A stretch of 64,000 nucleotides of DNA, taken from positions 248,001-312,000 of the forward strand of contig JAFIGX010000024.1 in NCBI GenBank assembly GCA_017849455.1. The letters are read 5' to 3'. The DNA comes from Pseudobacter sp. GTDB lineage: Bacteria; Bacteroidota; Bacteroidia; Chitinophagales; Chitinophagaceae. Below the pieces are notes generated by a model, which saw only the letters and a list, made by a program, of their open reading frames with translations, was not told the origin of the DNA and searched no databases. The number at the start of each line of letters is the position of its first letter. Positions within the stretch are counted from its first letter, which is position 1. The position numbers and the translations under genes are program-made. Shown piece by piece: positions 61,027 to 64,000 of this stretch.

Positions 61027-63051
61027 ATGAGTAGAAAACATTCCAAAAGGAAAAAGAAAAAAGACACTTCTGCACAACATACTGTGAAAGGTGTTCTCGA
61101 TATTACCCGGTCGGGCATCGGGTATGTGATGGTGGACGGATTGAAAAATGATATCCTCGTACGCCCTCCCGATTTCAATACTGCCCTGCACGGTGATACC
61201 GTTCGTATCAGGGTCACAGGCGGCAACAGGCAGTCTGGCCGTGCACAGGGTAAGGTAACGGAAGTATTGCAAAGAAAACAGACCGAGTTCCTCGGCAGGA
61301 TCGAGATCGGTAATTCATTCGCATTTTTCGTAGCCGATATCGATAAGCCCATGCCGGATATATATGTTCCGCTCGATAAGATCAAAGAAGCAAAGAACAA
61401 CGATCGTGTCATTGTACGGATCACGGAATGGGAGCCCCGCAAGAAACCGGTGGGTGAAGTGGTGCAGGTGATGGACGCCGGCAATGAAGGAGACCTGGCC
61501 ATGAAAGAGATCGCCATGGAAAATGGATTCTCCCTGTACTTCCCGGAAGAAGTGGAGGAAGAGACGGCCCGCATGCCGGATTCCATTACACAGACCGAAA
61601 TCAGCAAGCGAAAGGATTGCCGCGAAGTGCTCACGTTCACCATCGATCCCGTCGACGCCAAAGATTTCGACGACGCCCTCTCATTCCGTGTACTGAAGAA
61701 CGGCAATTACGAGATCGGCGTTCATATCGCCGATGTAAGCCATTATGTGGAACCGGATACCGCCCTGGACAAAGAGGCGTATAGCAGGGCTACCTCCGTG
61801 TATCTGCCCGATCGCGTGCTGCCTATGCTCCCCGAACGCATTTCCAACGAGCTTTGTTCCCTGCGGCCCCAGGAAGACAAGCTCACCTTCGCCGCCATCT
61901 TCCAGATGACCTCGAAAGGAGAGATCAAACAGCACTGGATCGGTAAGACCATCATCCATTCCAATCAACGATTTACTTATGAAGATGTGCAGGAGATCAT
62001 CGAAAAAGGAGAGGGGATGTACAGAGATGAAGTCCTCATCCTGAACAGCCTCGCCCAAAAATTACGCAAACAGCGATTCAGAAAAGGGGCTATCAATTTT
62101 TCTTCACAGGAAGTGCGTTTCAAGCTCGATGAGACCGGCAAGCCGATCGGCATCGTGATCAAAGAGAGCAAGGAAGCCCACCAGCTCATCGAAGAGTTCA
62201 TGCTGCTGGCCAACAGGATCGTGGCTGAAAGCGTATCGAAAGTGAAAGTGAACAAGAAAGATATCCCATTCCCGTACCGTGTGCATGATACCCCCGATGA
62301 AATGAAGCTATTGCCTTTCGTGGAGTTCGCCAAAAAATACGGGCATCATTTCGATACCAGCACTCCCGAAGGGATCGCCTCTTCATTCAACCAGATGTTG
62401 CAGGATGTTCAGGGTAGGCCCGAGCAGCATGTGCTGGAACAACTGGGTATCCGTACCATGGCAAAAGCCATCTATACTTCGGAGAATATCGGGCACTATG
62501 GATTGGGCTTCAAAAGCTACTGTCATTTCACTTCCCCGATCCGCCGGTATCCCGATATCATGGTGCACCGTATCCTGGAAGATGTGCTGAAAGGGACTGT
62601 GCAGCCCGATAAGAAAATGGAACAGAAATGCAAGCACAGCAGCGAGCGCGAGCGGGCGGCCATGGAAGCCGAACGGGCGGCCAACAAATACAAACAGGTC
62701 GAATACATGCAGAATTTCCTCGGGGAGGAATTCGAAGGGGTGATCAGCGGTGTGGCTGCCTTTGGTTTCTGGGTGGAAACGATCGAACATAAATGTGAGG
62801 GCCTTGTAAGCATCAACAGCCTGCTGGAATACGATGACTTCCGCCTGATCGAAGGAGATTACAGCCTCGTGGGTATGCGCAGTGGCCGTAAATTCAGGAT
62901 GGGCGATAAAGTAAGGATCAAAGTGGTGGCGGCCAATCTCTCCAAACGCCAGCTCGATTATGAATGGGTGATCGCTGCTTCGGTACAGGAAGACAGAAAA
63001 GAAACAAGAGCTTCCACCAGTAAAACAAAGACCAAAAAGAAAAAGAAGTAA
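61027..63051 (+). CDS. rnr: Ribonuclease R (RNase II family)
   Basis: The 674-residue product has a basic Lys-rich start (SRKHSKRKKKKDTS), a cold-shock-like domain (TRSGIGYVMVDGLKNDILVRPPD), the RNB catalytic domain with FTIDPVDAKDFDDALSF (Asp cluster binding magnesium, around residue 208) and the S1 domain at the C-terminus (GVISGVAAFGFWVETIEHKCEGLVSI, about 568-650), ending in a Lys-rich tail (KTKTKKKKK). It degrades structured RNA 3' to 5' and helps in tmRNA-linked mRNA decay; smpB is also in this window. It is shorter than E. coli RNase R, lacking the N-terminal helix-turn-helix. Confidence 0.95.
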   Translation: MSRKHSKRKKKKDTSAQHTVKGVLDITRSGIGYVMVDGLKNDILVRPPDFNTALHGDTVRIRVTGGNRQSGRAQGKVTEVLQRKQTEFLGRIEIGNSFAFFVADIDKPMPDIYVPLDKIKEAKNNDRVIVRITEWEPRKKPVGEVVQVMDAGNEGDLAMKEIAMENGFSLYFPEEVEEETARMPDSITQTEISKRKDCREVLTFTIDPVDAKDFDDALSFRVLKNGNYEIGVHIADVSHYVEPDTALDKEAYSRATSVYLPDRVLPMLPERISNELCSLRPQEDKLTFAAIFQMTSKGEIKQHWIGKTIIHSNQRFTYEDVQEIIEKGEGMYRDEVLILNSLAQKLRKQRFRKGAINFSSQEVRFKLDETGKPIGIVIKESKEAHQLIEEFMLLANRIVAESVSKVKVNKKDIPFPYRVHDTPDEMKLLPFVEFAKKYGHHFDTSTPEGIASSFNQMLQDVQGRPEQHVLEQLGIRTMAKAIYTSENIGHYGLGFKSYCHFTSPIRRYPDIMVHRILEDVLKGTVQPDKKMEQKCKHSSERERAAMEAERAANKYKQVEYMQNFLGEEFEGVISGVAAFGFWVETIEHKCEGLVSINSLLEYDDFRLIEGDYSLVGMRSGRKFRMGDKVRIKVVAANLSKRQLDYEWVIAASVQEDRKETRASTSKTKTKKKKK

Positions 63052-63061
63052 AGCTTTTCCT

Positions 63062-64000
63062 ATGCAAAGGTTTGAAACGCTTTCCAAAGCATTTACCGCC
63101 AGGTTCTCCGGGCGCCATTTCCCCGAACAACCGGCTACTTTATATGATCCCTGTGAATATTTCCTGGGCATTGGCGGCAAAAGGATCAGGCCGGTACTGG
63201 TGCTCATGGGCAATGAATTGTTCGATGAGATCTTGCCCGACGCCTGGGAGGTGGCCATGGCCGTGGAACTATTCCATAATTTCACCCTGATCCACGACGA
63301 TATCATGGATAATGCACCGCTGCGCCGTAACATGCCATCGGTACATGTAAAATATGGGGTGCCTACGGCCCTGCTGGGAGGCGATGTGACGCTCATCGCA
63401 GCGTATGAGCATTTGATGAAGATCAAACCCGACTATGTACGCCGCATCACGTTCCTTTTCAACAGAACGGCCCGTGAGGTCTGTGAAGGTCAGCAACTGG
63501 ATATGGATTATGAAAAAATGGGACCGGTTGCAATGGACGATTATATCCGCATGATCGAGCTGAAAACCTCCGTGCTGCTGGCCGCCAGCCTTCAAATGGG
63601 TGGTGTGCTGGGAGGGGCAGGCCAACGCAACCTGCAACATCTCTACGCCTTTGGCCGCGACCTGGGCATCGCCTTCCAGGTACAGGACGATTACCTCGAT
63701 GCTTTTGGGGACCCCGCAAAGTTCGGCAAGCAGGTAGGAGGCGATATCGTGGCCAATAAAAAAACGTTCCTGCTGATTCAGGCATTGGAAACCGGAAAAG
63801 CTCCACAGGTAAAAGCACTGAAAGAATTGATGCAGGGTAATGGTCCCGATAAGGTGGAGAAAGTGCTGGGTATCTTCAGGGATGCCGGCGTGGATAAATG
63901 GGCCTTCGACCTTAAAGAAAAATACCTGCGATCGGCTTTCCAGCACCTGGAAGATATAGCGGTCACCTCTTCCCGTAAAGAGCCTTTGCAACAACTGGCC
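63062..64000 (+). CDS. Polyprenyl synthetase family protein, 3' end outside window
   Basis: The first 313 residues are present, from the ATG at 63062 (MQRFETLSKAFTARFSGRHFPEQ); the frame is still open at the last base. It has GIGGKRIRPVLVLMG, the first Asp-rich motif DDIMDNAP with LRR following, and the second motif DDYLDAFGDPAKFGKQVGGDI. It condenses isopentenyl diphosphate with allylic diphosphates to make geranyl, farnesyl or longer polyprenyl diphosphate; chain length cannot be told from the visible part. It starts 10 bp after rnr and probably shares its transcript. Confidence 0.93.
   Translation, partial: MQRFETLSKAFTARFSGRHFPEQPATLYDPCEYFLGIGGKRIRPVLVLMGNELFDEILPDAWEVAMAVELFHNFTLIHDDIMDNAPLRRNMPSVHVKYGVPTALLGGDVTLIAAYEHLMKIKPDYVRRITFLFNRTAREVCEGQQLDMDYEKMGPVAMDDYIRMIELKTSVLLAASLQMGGVLGGAGQRNLQHLYAFGRDLGIAFQVQDDYLDAFGDPAKFGKQVGGDIVANKKTFLLIQALETGKAPQVKALKELMQGNGPDKVEKVLGIFRDAGVDKWAFDLKEKYLRSAFQHLEDIAVTSSRKEPLQQLA

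Noticed and set aside
62383..63426. 347-codon open frame antisense to rnr and the polyprenyl synthase gene
   Set aside because: It covers the end of one well-supported gene and the beginning of another and has no protein family character.

Overview
The window comes from a Bacteroidota chromosome, most likely a member of the Chitinophagaceae. The evidence is the short RpoD of 285 residues, the b558-type three-gene succinate dehydrogenase, a type IX secretion (T9SS) C-terminal sorting domain, Bacteroidota-only families (DUF4249, DUF3822, TIGR03118, the Gfo/Idh plus DUF6807 pair), and promoter -7 boxes of the form TAnnTTTG (for example TACATTTG, TAGCTTTG, TATTTTTG) in place of the enterobacterial -10. 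Family assignments were made by eye from protein motifs; no database search was run.

Layout. 1-10.1 kb: the 3' part of a giant secreted repeat protein (five tandem units of about 400 residues), a T9SS cargo protein, and an OmpA-type outer-membrane protein. 10.1-13.3 kb: mostly non-coding, with structured DNA, terminators and a divergent pair of small DNA-binding proteins around an inverted-repeat operator candidate. 13.3-18.4 kb: a DUF155/RMD1 protein, a Tat-exported oxidoreductase plus DUF6807 pair, a TIGR03118 lipoprotein and tRNA-Lys. 18.5-21.3 kb: a ModF-like twin ABC ATPase and two small secreted proteins. 21.6-28.7 kb: topoisomerase IV B and A subunits with dinD, a methyltransferase and a DUF1835 protein between them. 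28.8-31.3 kb: accD-smpB and a secreted protein. 31.7-35.2 kb: sdhCAB behind a long leader. 35.3-43.6 kb: VOC protein, oligopeptidase B-like lipoprotein, ABC-F ATPase and a large outer-membrane protein. 43.7-48.1 kb: coiled-coil membrane protein, holA, ribF and purM. 48.1-51.6 kb: blaI-blaR1-type regulatory pair and rpoD. 51.9-57.1 kb: DUF2442, DUF4249, trxB, folB, TPR protein and a MATE transporter. 57.3-64 kb: a tightly packed run, DUF3822-rsmD-bioD-FTHF cyclo-ligase-lpxK-rnr-polyprenyl synthase (cut by the window end).

Most of the window is housekeeping: DNA topology and replication (parE, parC, holA), transcription (rpoD), translation quality control and RNA turnover (smpB, rsmD, rnr), respiration (sdh), cofactors (ribF, folB, bioD, FTHF cyclo-ligase), lipid and envelope precursors (accD, lpxK, polyprenyl synthase), purines (purM) and redox (trxB). 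The envelope genes (repeat protein, T9SS cargo, OmpA, DUF4249 and other lipoproteins) are typical of a surface-active Bacteroidota.

The most unusual signal is not a gene. At least eight long inverted repeats with different word-like arms lie at gene ends, several supplying the stop codon and last residues of the gene. One of them, a perfect 41-bp inverted repeat around a 106-bp spacer, spans the divergent promoter region of the MATE gene and carries a copy of its start codon in each arm. It could be an invertible promoter or a member of the same repeat class. No CRISPR array, rRNA, transposase, integrase or complete mobile element was seen.
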